Assembly: GCA_964648485.1 (NCBI GenBank)
Contig: CAZYOF010000002.1
Coordinates: 124,001 to 188,000, forward strand
Direction: 5' to 3'
Source of the DNA: DAIOEK01 sp964648485
GTDB lineage: Bacteria; Chloroflexota; Anaerolineae; Anaerolineales; Anaerolineaceae
Length of the DNA stretch: 64,000 bases
A program made the translations under genes and the position numbers. The notes beneath the pieces were generated by a model that had not been told where the DNA came from, made no database searches, and worked only from the letters and a program-made list of their open reading frames with translations. Shown here one piece after another: positions 26,158 through 35,043 of this stretch. The stretch's first letter is position 1. Every line of letters starts with the position of its first letter.

Positions 26158-26249
26158 TTGGGATTCTCCTCCAAAATAAATTGGGTTTGTTTTTGGGGCA
26201 ACTTATACGAAGAGGTAAATCATCACCTCCCTATTCCCCATTGACATTT

Positions 26250-26278
26250 AGTATACTACGCAACAATACCCCTTGCAA
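26250..26278 (-). promoter_or_regulatory. Promoter of the BMP transporter operon
   Basis: On the minus strand TTGCAA (26273-26278), a 17-nt spacer and TATACT (26250-26255) lie ~95 bp before the BMP start. Confidence 0.65.
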
Positions 26279-26287
26279 GCAAGCATT

Positions 26288-27532
26288 TTATGCCTTTTTT
26301 GCCTCTCCACTTTTGACGCCCAGCATGAGGATAAGCGCAATTATGAAGAAAATTGGTGATGCCACCATGACTGCATTGTAGTTGTTGTTTGCCGCGCTCA
26401 CCACCCATCCCATCAGGTTGGGTCCGGCGATGGCAGCCAGGGTGGAGAATAAATAATAAAGACCCGTAAATGTGCCGATACGGACAGGTTCGGTCATATC
26501 AACTACCATGGGTAAGGAGTTGATGTTTATCAGAGCCCAGGCTATACCGGCAAGCATTAAGATGACACCTAAAACCGGGATGACGCCCAACACTGGGAGT
26601 TTTGTTAATTCGGTTGTCAGAACGGATGACGGTACCAGGAAGATGGAAATGACACAGAGTGAGATCAATATTAAGCCAATAGAGATTGTTTTTCGTCTTC
26701 CGATGGTTGCACCTAACTTACCGGCTGGAATGGCAAGCAGAACGAAGAAGAGAGAAAGCTGGCTTAATAACCTTGCCCCCTCTGCTTCTTCCAATCCAAG
26801 ATACTTATTTACATACAGGCTGAAAAATGCTTCGATGGCATTGTATCCGATGAACCAGAAGAAGATGGCAAAAAGAATGCGAAGCGCACTTGAATCAGGG
26901 TTGCGGATGATCTCTTTCAAGCTGCCGAACATGGATGGCTGCTCTTCCTGTGCCTGATATTCTTTCGGTTCCCTTATAAAGATGAACAACAGAATAACAG
27001 CCAGAATTACCAGCGCTGATCCCAGCCAGAATGGGAAAGCCGGGTTCTGTTTATAGAGCATTGAGCCTACAAGGAAGGCAATGATAGAACCAACACCACC
27101 CATGAAATTGATGATGCCATTTGCCTGTGACCGAAATGGTGAAGGAGTCAGGTCTGGCATAAGAGCCACTACTGGAGTGCGCCAGAGTGCCATGCTCAGC
27201 AGCAAGGTGGAAGTGCATGCGACGAAAACTGGCAGAGCCGCCGCGAGAGGAATGATGCCAAATACAACCGCGCCGATGGGCGCGCCGATGAGAATGAATG
27301 GCATACGGCGTCCAATGCGGGTGCGGATACGGTCAGACCAGGCTCCCACGGGTGGTTGAATGAGGAGCGCGGCAATATTATCTAATGTCATGAAAAAACC
27401 TATCCAAATGGGCGAAAGGTTGAATTTATTTGCGAGGAAAAGGGGAACGAAAGCATTGTAAATTCCCCAGATGACACTCACACCAAAAAAACCAAAACCG
27501 AGAAGGAAAATCTTGCCGTAGTTGAATTTCAT
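26288..27532 (-). CDS. Major facilitator superfamily transporter
   Basis: This 414-residue protein has twelve predicted helices. It shows the MFS loop-2/3 motif in a form seen in sucrose/maltose-type (SLC45/GPH-like) carriers: PPVGAWSDRIRTRIGRR. Substrate is unknown. Its ATG overlaps the stop codon of the ybjQ-like gene (ATGA), and it is the last gene of the trmD operon. No terminator is visible between it and the BMP promoter region. Confidence 0.82.
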   Translation of the reverse strand: MKFNYGKIFLLGFGFFGVSVIWGIYNAFVPLFLANKFNLSPIWIGFFMTLDNIAALLIQPPVGAWSDRIRTRIGRRMPFILIGAPIGAVVFGIIPLAAALPVFVACTSTLLLSMALWRTPVVALMPDLTPSPFRSQANGIINFMGGVGSIIAFLVGSMLYKQNPAFPFWLGSALVILAVILLFIFIREPKEYQAQEEQPSMFGSLKEIIRNPDSSALRILFAIFFWFIGYNAIEAFFSLYVNKYLGLEEAEGARLLSQLSLFFVLLAIPAGKLGATIGRRKTISIGLILISLCVISIFLVPSSVLTTELTKLPVLGVIPVLGVILMLAGIAWALININSLPMVVDMTEPVRIGTFTGLYYLFSTLAAIAGPNLMGWVVSAANNNYNAVMVASPIFFIIALILMLGVKSGEAKKA

Positions 27533-27873
27533 TCCGCCGCTCCTGTTTTCTCAATGACCACTGCTGTTCCATAAGCTAATACTTCAGTAACACCGTCCAT
27601 TACATCATTTGCATCATACCTCATGCCTACAACAGCATTTGCTCCCATCTCGCGGGCGTGTTCCATTAATAGCTGGAACGCTTCCTGTCGGGCGTGCTCG
27701 CATAGTTCGGTATAAACAGTGATATTACCGCCGACCAGCGTTTGCAGGCTTCCCACGAAGTTTCCAACCACGCTTCGCGAACGCACTGTAACACCGCGAA
27801 CCAACCCGAGATAGCGGGTTATTTTATACCCTTCAAAACCAAAAGTTGTTGTTACCCAAATTGGATTAGCCAT
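27529..27873 (-). CDS. YbjQ/UPF0145 family protein
   Basis: This 114-residue protein of the YbjQ/UPF0145 family is assembled as pentamers in known structures; its function is uncertain (sometimes described as heavy-metal binding). Family features are the N-terminal VTTTFGFEGYKI..YLG, the VRSRS(V)VGN segment and GANAVVGMRYD in the second half. The start at 27873 is chosen because GAAGGAG lies 6 nt before it; it overlaps the trmD end by 8 bp. A longer frame reaches 27912 but adds residues read from trmD. Confidence 0.88.
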   Translation of the reverse strand: MANPIWVTTTFGFEGYKITRYLGLVRGVTVRSRSVVGNFVGSLQTLVGGNITVYTELCEHARQEAFQLLMEHAREMGANAVVGMRYDANDVMDGVTEVLAYGTAVVIEKTGAAE

Positions 27874-28642
27874 GCTCATCTCCTTCTGTATTATTTTTAT
27901 CGAGTAATGCACCTTGCTCTTTTATATATTCTGCCAAGAATTTTCTGTCTTCTTTACTTAACTGCGCTCCATTCAGCATATCAGGGCGTTGCAGATATGT
28001 TCGGATGATGGATTGCTGGCGACGCCATTTTTCAATCTGGGCGTGGTTGCCAGAAAGGAGGATTTCTGGGACTGTCCATCCACGAAAATCTGGTGGACGA
28101 GTGTAATGAGGATACTCCAGCAATCCGCTTGCATGCGAGTCGTCCCATGCGCCTTCAGGATCACCCAAAACGCCGGGTAGCAACCTGCTGATGGCATCAA
28201 TCATCGTAAGAGCAGGTAATTCACCGCCTGTGACCACGAAATCTCCCAGTGATATTTGATCTGTCACCAGGTGTTTACGAATTCGCTCATCGATTCCTTC
28301 GTAGCGACCACAGAGGAATGCCAGATGCGGCATTTGGGAAAGTTCAATCGCGATTTGCTGATTGAATACCCTGCCCTGCGGGGTTAAGAAGATCACTGGG
28401 CATGATGGGGGAGACCCAAGTACAGCTTCGACTGTAGTGAAAACTGGTTCGGGTTTCATGACCATCCCGCCACCTCCGCCATAGGGAGTATCATCAGTGA
28501 CATGATGGCGGTCAGTAGTATAGCTGCGAATATCATGCACCGATACTTCGATAAGCTGCTTTTCCCGTGCCCGGGCAAGAATACTGGCGGAAAGATAAGG
28601 TTCAAAAATATCTGGTAATAATGTAAAGATGTCGAATTTCAT
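27866..28642 (-). CDS. trmD: tRNA (guanine37-N1)-methyltransferase
   Basis: This 258-residue SPOUT methyltransferase makes m1G37 in tRNAs that read CNN codons. It shows the DIRSYTTDRHHVTDDTPYGGG segment, the knotted SAM site (LCGRYEGIDERI, GDFVVTGGELPALTMIDAI, LLPGVLG) and the HYTRPPDFRG region that carries conserved binding residues. Length is normal. The usual rimM, rpsP and rplS neighbours are absent; instead it is coupled to ybjQ and an MFS gene. Confidence 0.96.
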   Translation of the reverse strand: MKFDIFTLLPDIFEPYLSASILARAREKQLIEVSVHDIRSYTTDRHHVTDDTPYGGGGGMVMKPEPVFTTVEAVLGSPPSCPVIFLTPQGRVFNQQIAIELSQMPHLAFLCGRYEGIDERIRKHLVTDQISLGDFVVTGGELPALTMIDAISRLLPGVLGDPEGAWDDSHASGLLEYPHYTRPPDFRGWTVPEILLSGNHAQIEKWRRQQSIIRTYLQRPDMLNGAQLSKEDRKFLAEYIKEQGALLDKNNTEGDEHG

Positions 28643-28722
28643 AGATTTATTTTACATGCTTCATCCCTGAAAAAGGGGAGAAAATCATCATTCTTTCTAA
28701 CCTGACCCTAATATCTCTAATC

Positions 28723-28751
28723 TTGACTAGAGATGACCGAAACGGTAAGAT
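28723..28751 (+). promoter_or_regulatory. Promoter of the TPR gene pair
   Basis: TTGACT (28723-28728), a 17-nt spacer and TAAGAT (28746-28751) are close to consensus. Transcription would begin near 28758, leaving almost no leader before the first ATG. Confidence 0.65.
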
Positions 28752-28760
28752 AATTTGGCT

Positions 28761-30044
28761 ATGTATTTAAAGGGAAGTAAATGGAGCATGTTACGCCGGC
28801 GGAAGCCTGTGCCGCTTGGCAGAATTCTATTTCTGCTGGCGTTAATCGGTGGTGCGGTTTATGTGAATCAAGTAATTGTTCCACAAACTCCTCCGCTATT
28901 TATTCCCACTGCTACACCCACAAGATCACCGGAATCATATACGACTGATGCAGAACGGTTTGCATCAGAAGGGAAGTACATTCAATCGGTAGAAATGTAC
29001 CGGGAGGCGATTTCCGCTGATCCTGATAACGTTAATAACTTCATCTCCCTCTCCCGTGTTCAGATTTTTTCACAACAATACAAAGAAGCGCAAACCAGCG
29101 CAGAGAACGCATTGCTTTTAAATAACAATAATGCGGTTGCCCATGCACTGCGCGGGTGGGCATTACTACTTCAGGAAGAGTATCTGCCAGCAGAAGCCAG
29201 CATCAAACGTGCCCTGGAACTGGATGCAAATAATGGTATGGCACATGCGTTTTATGCAGAATTGTTGATCAGGATGAGTGAGAACGGTTTGGGTGGAATT
29301 GGCACTGTTGAAAAAGCTATCGAAGAATCAAGACTTGCTGTGAGCCTGGCTTCAGATACGATGGAAGCACACCGGGCGCGTGGAATTGTCTTGCAGAGCA
29401 CCAGTAATTATGAAGAAGCTATCCAGGAATACCAACGGGCAATTCAACTCAATCCGAATATTCCCGATGTTCATCTCTTTCTGGGAAATACCTATCGCTC
29501 CCTTGAAGTTCCAGAGTTGGATAAGGCAGTGGAACAGTACACCATCGCGAATGCGCTGAATCCATCAGATCCATTACCGGATACTTATATTGCCAGAACT
29601 TACGCCAATATTGGAGAATTCCGCAAGGCAGCACAATATGCTGAGCAGGCGGTGAATGATTCACCTGAAGATCCATTTATGTGGGGCACGTTGGGGACCA
29701 TGCATTACCGGTTGGGTGAATTCGGCAGTGCCATTCAAGCGCTCCGGTTGGCTGTCAGGGGAGGAACAACCCCGAGCGGAGCTGTTGTGAAAGGTCTGCC
29801 CCTGGATTATGGTCGGATTCTTGAATATTATTATCTTTATGGTCTGGCTCTTGCAAAAGCAGGACAATGCAACGAAGCCGTTGAAATTTCACAGCTGATC
29901 ATACAGGGCGCCAGTGATGATGAGATAGCTGTTTATAATGCTGAAGCCATGGTAACAATCTGTCAGGGAGGTGTTGTCGGAACCCCGACTGCGGAAGGTG
30001 AACCTGCCATGGGTGAGGAAATGACCCCGACAACCACTGAGTAG
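28761..30044 (+). CDS. Membrane-anchored TPR protein 1
   Basis: This protein of ~427 residues has a basic N-terminus and one signal-anchor helix (about residues 20-40). A short Pro/Thr linker (FIPTATPTRSP) leads to about eight tetratricopeptide repeats through to ~380, then an acidic Thr-rich tail. It is likely anchored with the TPR part outside; TPRs bind partner proteins. The start is uncertain. ATG 28761 would give a nearly leaderless mRNA, while ATG 28788 (MLRRRK) gives a ~30-nt leader. The next gene begins one base after its stop and is a paralogue. Confidence 0.82.
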   Translation: MYLKGSKWSMLRRRKPVPLGRILFLLALIGGAVYVNQVIVPQTPPLFIPTATPTRSPESYTTDAERFASEGKYIQSVEMYREAISADPDNVNNFISLSRVQIFSQQYKEAQTSAENALLLNNNNAVAHALRGWALLLQEEYLPAEASIKRALELDANNGMAHAFYAELLIRMSENGLGGIGTVEKAIEESRLAVSLASDTMEAHRARGIVLQSTSNYEEAIQEYQRAIQLNPNIPDVHLFLGNTYRSLEVPELDKAVEQYTIANALNPSDPLPDTYIARTYANIGEFRKAAQYAEQAVNDSPEDPFMWGTLGTMHYRLGEFGSAIQALRLAVRGGTTPSGAVVKGLPLDYGRILEYYYLYGLALAKAGQCNEAVEISQLIIQGASDDEIAVYNAEAMVTICQGGVVGTPTAEGEPAMGEEMTPTTTE

Positions 30045-30045
30045 A

Positions 30046-31407
30046 ATGAATCTTAACGGCAAGCAGATCTCTTTCCATCGTAAAGCTCCCACCCATTTTC
30101 ATCCCGCCAGAATATTGTTTTTGCTCGGGATCATATTTGTTTTGGTTTTCGTTGCGCGGGCTTTCGATTCAGGTGCCATCCGAAGACCTTTTGATCCAAC
30201 ACCCACTCCCACCAGAACAAATCAGTCATTCATTCTGGAGGCAGAAACACATTTCCGCTCGGGCAACCTGCCGGCTGCTATTGCAGCATACCAGGAAGCT
30301 ATTCTAATCAATCCAAATGACGCAACGCTATATGCCGAGCTTGCCAGGATTCAGGTCTATTCTTCTGCGATGCTGGCATCGGACGACTTAAAGAAGGTCC
30401 GCCTGCAGGAAGCATTGGAAAATATCACGAAGGCGGTGGAGCTTGCTCCAGAGAACTCAAATGTGCATGCAATTATGGCGTTTGTGCTGGACTGGAACTC
30501 AAACCCTGTGATATCTGGTGATGAAACCAAACCTCTGATCACCCGCGCCGAGCAGGAAGCCGTCCGTGCATTACAGCTGGATGCCGGTAACACGATGGCA
30601 CTCGCATATTATGCTGAGATTTTGATCGATGCACAAAAATATGCGCAGGCAGAACAATATATTGAACAGGCTTTGCAACGTGATCCCGGTCTGATGGATG
30701 TTCACCGGATACGTGGGTTATTGTGGGAAATCAACGGTCAGTATCTGCGCGCGATTGAATCATACAAGAAGGCAACCGAGATTATGCCCAACCTGACATT
30801 TCTATATCTCTATATCGGGCTTAATTACCGGGTGCTTGCAGCCAATGATCCCACCAGCCCGTATTATGAAGATTCGCTGGAGTATTTTGCCAAAGCAGCC
30901 AATATTAATGAAACATTGGGGATCACTGATCCGCTGCCATTTCTGGCGATTGCTAAAACTTACTCACAGATGGGAGAGTTTTTCATCGCATCATTGAATG
31001 CGCGAAAAGCCCTGGCGATGGACCCGACCAACCCGGATTTATATGGTCAACTTGGAATCATCTACTTTAAAGGGAAGAACTATGAAAGTGCCATCCCGGC
31101 GCTCAAGTGTGCCATCCGCGGATGCACTCCAGTGGAAAGCTGCCAGGCTCGAGATTGCGATGAAGGAACAGATCCGGAGATTGCCATTGAAGGAATGCCG
31201 CTATCAAATACGACAGTGGTTTATTACTATACCTACGGCTCAGTGCTTGCCGGTTTGAGCCTGCCTCAAAAAAATTATTGCGATGAAGCGCTACAGGTTT
31301 TTTCAGAAGTCCGAGCACAGTACAGCGGTGACCGGGATATCATGAATATTCTGGCTTCGGGTGAACAGATTTGTTCTCTGGTGAATTCTTCAAGCGCGAG
31401 TCAGTAA
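30046..31407 (+). CDS. Membrane-anchored TPR protein 2 (paralogue of protein 1)
   Basis: This 453-residue protein has the same architecture as the preceding one. It has an N-terminal anchor helix (about 22-42), a linker PTPTPTRTNQS, and about eight TPRs such as LPAAIAAYQEAILINPNDATLYAELARI-like units. The Cys-rich insert near residues 350-375 (CAIRGCTPVESCQARDC) is absent from protein 1 and could form disulfides. Its start is translationally coupled to the previous stop. The two genes converge on a pair of small membrane-protein genes at 31409-32776. Confidence 0.82.
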   Translation: MNLNGKQISFHRKAPTHFHPARILFLLGIIFVLVFVARAFDSGAIRRPFDPTPTPTRTNQSFILEAETHFRSGNLPAAIAAYQEAILINPNDATLYAELARIQVYSSAMLASDDLKKVRLQEALENITKAVELAPENSNVHAIMAFVLDWNSNPVISGDETKPLITRAEQEAVRALQLDAGNTMALAYYAEILIDAQKYAQAEQYIEQALQRDPGLMDVHRIRGLLWEINGQYLRAIESYKKATEIMPNLTFLYLYIGLNYRVLAANDPTSPYYEDSLEYFAKAANINETLGITDPLPFLAIAKTYSQMGEFFIASLNARKALAMDPTNPDLYGQLGIIYFKGKNYESAIPALKCAIRGCTPVESCQARDCDEGTDPEIAIEGMPLSNTTVVYYYTYGSVLAGLSLPQKNYCDEALQVFSEVRAQYSGDRDIMNILASGEQICSLVNSSSASQ

Positions 31408-31408
31408 A

Positions 31409-32074
31409 CTAATCTTTTTCCTGGTTTGATGTAAGAATAAAGTAATAGCTTCTACGCCAGTTAAAATTTGCCCCTTCAATTAATGATCCGCTCTCAATGG
31501 TTACCGGATCAGGAACAACAGTATTCGTTGAGAACCCGTCAATCGATCCGATTTTGATCAAAATTGGCAAACCTTCCACCACGATGTAAGCTTGCTGCCA
31601 GTGAGCATACGAATTTCCGGGAATAAGTTCCACTGGCTCTGGAAAATAATAAAACTGGACACCTTTTTCAGCAGGTAAGATGGCTGATGTTGGAATTTCC
31701 AATTTGCTGATCACTCTCAAACCAGCTTCCTCTTGATCAAGGATCAATAGAAATACCTCTTGGGGAAGCTCCACGCCTTTTAAGGGGGCAATTTTCAGGT
31801 AGGCAACCCCTGAAAGCTGGTTAGATTCTGGCTTCCAGGTATAGGCAGGTCCACCCTGCATGATCAAACTTTTTTTGTAGTCGACAAAAGATTCTTTGAA
31901 GGAAAAAACTACTCCATCGCGTTGGATATGTAACTGCCATGCAGGCGTAACGTTCAGGATAAATTGAATCGCGCCAATGATCAGAAGGTTATAAATAAGA
32001 ATGATGAGAAGAATAGGGAAGGCTGCTTCTTTTAGTCTCGGTTTATTTTGCCGGGAAAGCCATGATTTGTTCAT
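31409..32074 (-). CDS. Single-pass membrane protein of unknown function, copy 1
   Basis: I do not recognise a family for this 221-residue protein. It has a basic cytoplasmic N-terminus, one membrane helix (about 22-45) and a beta-rich exterior domain. A YYFPEPVELIPGNSYAHWQ segment is shared in outline with the next gene upstream on the same strand (YNFPEPIKVRKGDVYGHWH). Both end in an RR..YY motif followed by a short tail. The stop lies 2 bp from the stop of TPR protein 2, so the pairs are tightly convergent. No terminator is visible between them. Confidence 0.6.
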   Translation of the reverse strand: MNKSWLSRQNKPRLKEAAFPILLIILIYNLLIIGAIQFILNVTPAWQLHIQRDGVVFSFKESFVDYKKSLIMQGGPAYTWKPESNQLSGVAYLKIAPLKGVELPQEVFLLILDQEEAGLRVISKLEIPTSAILPAEKGVQFYYFPEPVELIPGNSYAHWQQAYIVVEGLPILIKIGSIDGFSTNTVVPDPVTIESGSLIEGANFNWRRSYYFILTSNQEKD

Positions 32075-32107
32075 GCGATAAGTATTATCTCATTCAGTGT
32101 AATCCAC

Positions 32108-32776
32108 CTAATTTGAAGGAGAGAAGATCACATTCAGGTAGTAATCTCTCCTGCCAGAAAAACTTTCGAGAGATACAAGGTTTCCCGGTTGAACATCCAT
32201 CCATTCGAAACCTGCCTGCCCCATCGTTTTTCCCTCAATTGAAGTTGAATCTGTATTGAGGGGTATCTGTCCGGTGGGACAATCAACAGGATGCCAGTGC
32301 CCATATACATCACCTTTCCTGACTTTTATGGGTTCTGGAAAATTATAAATATCGATACTCTCTGAGGAAGGCGGCTGGTCATCGGGTGGTATTTTGATGA
32401 GATGGGTAATTCTTAATCCGCCTGGTTCGGGGTGCAGTATCACAAAGTAGGTGCTCTCAGGGATTTCAAGGGTGAGCGGTTCTTTATCTTGAACAGTTCT
32501 TATTCCGTAGAGGTAGCCGTCTTCGTCAAATGGATATTGATGAATGAACAGGTGACCTGCGGCAGCCTGATCTCCGCTCAGAAGTTCAGGATTCCTTAAT
32601 GAAAAATCGAAACCAACGTATGTGTTTTTGTGAAAAATATTCCTTGCACCATTCAATGAGAGGTTACAAAACACCGCCAGCAGACAACACAGATTCACCA
32701 ACAGTATTAAAGCGAGGAGAATGGTTCCGAGGATGTTGATTTCAGGCAGGCGAATTCGATATTCTTTCATATGCAT
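32108..32776 (-). CDS. Single-pass membrane protein of unknown function, copy 2
   Basis: This 222-residue paralogue of the previous entry has one N-terminal helix (about 15-38). An exterior domain contains a LEIPESTYFVILHPEPGGLRITHLIKIP strand pair, FPEP and GHWH motifs, and terminal RRDYYLNVIF. It is separated from copy 1 by 33 bp and probably co-transcribed. No enzyme motif is visible. The shared layout with copy 1 suggests a local duplication. Confidence 0.6.
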   Translation of the reverse strand: MHMKEYRIRLPEINILGTILLALILLVNLCCLLAVFCNLSLNGARNIFHKNTYVGFDFSLRNPELLSGDQAAAGHLFIHQYPFDEDGYLYGIRTVQDKEPLTLEIPESTYFVILHPEPGGLRITHLIKIPPDDQPPSSESIDIYNFPEPIKVRKGDVYGHWHPVDCPTGQIPLNTDSTSIEGKTMGQAGFEWMDVQPGNLVSLESFSGRRDYYLNVIFSPSN

Positions 32777-32892
32777 AACTATCCTAATCCATGTTCATAT
32801 TATGCATCGAAACAAAATAATCACAAAACTTTCCCTGGGTTAACAGAAATATATTCAAATGTCAGAATTGTATAAGAATTTATAAATTTCTC

Positions 32893-32921
32893 TTGACTCG
32901 AATTTCAAACACAGGTAATAT
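32893..32921 (+). promoter_or_regulatory. groESL promoter
   Basis: TTGACT (32893-32898), a 17-nt spacer and TAATAT (32916-32921) form a sigma-70-type promoter immediately upstream of the CIRCE element. Confidence 0.8.
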
Positions 32922-32931
32922 TAGCGAGGTT

Positions 32932-32958
32932 TTAGCACTCATTCAATAAGAGTGCTAA
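32932..32958 (+). promoter_or_regulatory. CIRCE operator (HrcA binding site)
   Basis: A perfect TTAGCACTC-N9-GAGTGCTAA inverted repeat lies between promoter and groES. It is the binding site of the heat-shock repressor HrcA, so groESL should be HrcA-controlled. hrcA itself is not in this window. Confidence 0.97.
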
Positions 32959-33003
32959 AATGACACCCTACAGTTTATAAGCACTCTTTCATTGGAGGAA
33001 AAT

Positions 33004-33303
33004 ATGGCAATAAATCTGAAACCTTTGGGTAATCGACTGGTGGTAGAACCACTCGAGCAGGAAGATATCACCCCCGGTGGCATCATTCTCCCCGAAACCG
33101 CCAAAGAAAAACCGCAAAAGGGCAATGTCCTTTCCACCGGTCCTGGAGATCGTGATGAGCAGGGCAAACGCATCCCCATGGATGTCAAAGTTGGTGATGT
33201 TGTACTTTTTGCAAAATACAGCGGCACAGAGATCAAACTGGATAGTAAAAAACTGCTGATCCTACGCGAATCTGATATTCTCGCAATTGTTGAATCCAAA
33301 TAA
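33004..33303 (+). CDS. groES: Co-chaperonin GroES
   Basis: This 99-residue 10-kDa chaperonin is the heptameric lid of GroEL. Recognisable parts are KPLGNRLVVEPLEQE at the N-terminus, the mobile loop TPGGIILPE, and the C-terminal KYSGTEIKLDSKKLLILRESDILA. The ATG at 33004 is preceded by TTGGAGG with 5-nt spacing; the TTG at 32992 overlaps that ribosome site and is not used. It is followed after 26 bp by groEL. Confidence 0.97.
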   Translation: MAINLKPLGNRLVVEPLEQEDITPGGIILPETAKEKPQKGNVLSTGPGDRDEQGKRIPMDVKVGDVVLFAKYSGTEIKLDSKKLLILRESDILAIVESK

Positions 33304-33329
33304 TTCGGTCATCTGATAAGGAGATCCAT

Positions 33330-34961
33330 ATGGGAGCTAAACAACTTGTTTTCGGTGAAGATGCCCGCCGACGTTTGAAGAACGGCATCGATATTGTTGC
33401 CAATGCAGTAGCCACAACTCTGGGTCCGAAAGGACGCAATGTTGCACTCGACCGTAAATTCGGTTCCCCAACCATCACCCATGATGGTGTAACCGTTGCA
33501 AAAGAAATTGAATTAGAAGATCCATTTGAGAATATGGGTGCCCAGCTTCTCAAGGAAGCCGCAACCAAAACAAATGACATCGCCGGTGATGGTACCACCA
33601 CCTCCACCGTTCTGGCTCACGCCATCGTTTCTGAAGGCTTGAAAAACCTGGCAGCAGGTGCCAACCCCATGCTGCTCAAGGGTGGTATTGAAGCTGCTTC
33701 CAAATCTGTTGCATCAAAGATTAAAGAACAATCCATTGAAATCACCACCAAAGACGAAATTGCCAATGTTGCCACCATCTCAGCACAGGACCGCAATATC
33801 GGATCCCTGATTGCCGACGTGATGGATAAAGTTGGTAAAGACGGTGTTATCACTGTTGAAGAATCCAAAGGTCTGGAATTTGAGACCGAATATGTGGAAG
33901 GTATGCAGTTCGACCGCGGTTATATCTCTCCCTACTTCGTAACTGATCCAGAGCACATGAAATCTGTTATTCCAGAACCCTACATCCTGATCTACGACAA
34001 GAAGATCTCTGCTGCAACTGATATCGTTCCCCTGCTGGAGAAAATGGTTCAGATTGGCAAACGTGACCTCTTGATTATTGCCGAGGATATTGACGGAGAA
34101 GCACTGGCTACCCTGGTTTTGAATAAACTACGCGGTATGCTCAATGTTCTGGCAGTCAAAGCCCCCGGTTTCGGTGACCGCCGCAAAGCCATGCTGGGCG
34201 ATATTGCCACCCTGACCGGCGCCACCGTCATTTCTGAAGAAACCGGTCGCAAACTGGAAAGCGCCACTGTTGCCGATCTCGGTCGTGCTGAAAAAGTGGA
34301 AGCTGACAAAGACAATACCACTGTTGTGGGCGGTAAAGGCGATAGTGCTGCCATAAAGGGCCGCATCGACCAGATCCGTGTCGAAATTGAAAACACCACC
34401 AGCGATTACGATCGTGAAAAACTGCAAGAACGCCTGGCGAAACTCTCCGGCGGTGTTGCGATCATCCGTGTGGGTGCAGCAACCGAGACTGAACTTAAAG
34501 AAAAGAAACATCGTGTTGAAGATGCCCTCTCCGCTACCCGCGCGGCAGTTGAAGAAGGTATTGTGCCTGGTGGCGGTGTCGCTCTGATTAACGCCATCAC
34601 TGCTCTTGACAGCCTGAAGATGGAAAATGAAGATGCCAAGATCGGTGTTGCCATCGTCCGCAAGGCTCTCGAAGTTCCCATGCGAAAGATCGCTGAGAAT
34701 GCTGGTAAAGACGGCTCAGTAGTTGTGGAAAGCGTCCGCCAGCAGCAGAAGAAAGCCAAGAACATGAATGTCGGTTATGATGTTTTACGGGAAGACTTCA
34801 TGGATATGGTTAAAGGTGGCGTGATTGATCCTGCCAAGGTAACCCGCGGCGCGCTCGAGAACGCAGCATCCATTGCCGCCATGATCCTCACCACCGAAGC
34901 ATTGATCACCGATGTTCCGGAAAAGGAAAAACCCGCTGCTCCTCCGATGCCTGAATACTAA
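33330..34961 (+). CDS. groEL: Chaperonin GroEL
   Basis: This 543-residue 60-kDa chaperonin shows the ATP site motifs TLGPKGRNV and DGTTTSTVLA, the VEEGIVPGGGVAL signature and the LNVLAVKAPGFGDRRK apical segment. Length is normal, but the C-terminal tail ends in KPAAPPMPEY instead of the usual GGM repeats. A good ribosome site (AAGGAG) precedes the ATG. It forms a CIRCE-controlled operon with groES. Confidence 0.98.
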   Translation: MGAKQLVFGEDARRRLKNGIDIVANAVATTLGPKGRNVALDRKFGSPTITHDGVTVAKEIELEDPFENMGAQLLKEAATKTNDIAGDGTTTSTVLAHAIVSEGLKNLAAGANPMLLKGGIEAASKSVASKIKEQSIEITTKDEIANVATISAQDRNIGSLIADVMDKVGKDGVITVEESKGLEFETEYVEGMQFDRGYISPYFVTDPEHMKSVIPEPYILIYDKKISAATDIVPLLEKMVQIGKRDLLIIAEDIDGEALATLVLNKLRGMLNVLAVKAPGFGDRRKAMLGDIATLTGATVISEETGRKLESATVADLGRAEKVEADKDNTTVVGGKGDSAAIKGRIDQIRVEIENTTSDYDREKLQERLAKLSGGVAIIRVGAATETELKEKKHRVEDALSATRAAVEEGIVPGGGVALINAITALDSLKMENEDAKIGVAIVRKALEVPMRKIAENAGKDGSVVVESVRQQQKKAKNMNVGYDVLREDFMDMVKGGVIDPAKVTRGALENAASIAAMILTTEALITDVPEKEKPAAPPMPEY

Positions 34962-34989
34962 ATAGAAGAGCAATGTAAATCATCGATAA

Positions 34990-35026
34990 AACAAGAGCAG
35001 GAAGTGAACAACTTCCTGCTCTTGTT
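34990..35026. terminator. Terminator between groEL and the convergent MFS gene
   Basis: A 16-bp perfect stem (AACAAGAGCAGGAAGT and its complement) with loop GAACA is present. T-runs are weak on both sides, so it works mainly by its strong stem. Confidence 0.7.
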
Positions 35027-35043
35027 GAATCCGCGTATGTACC

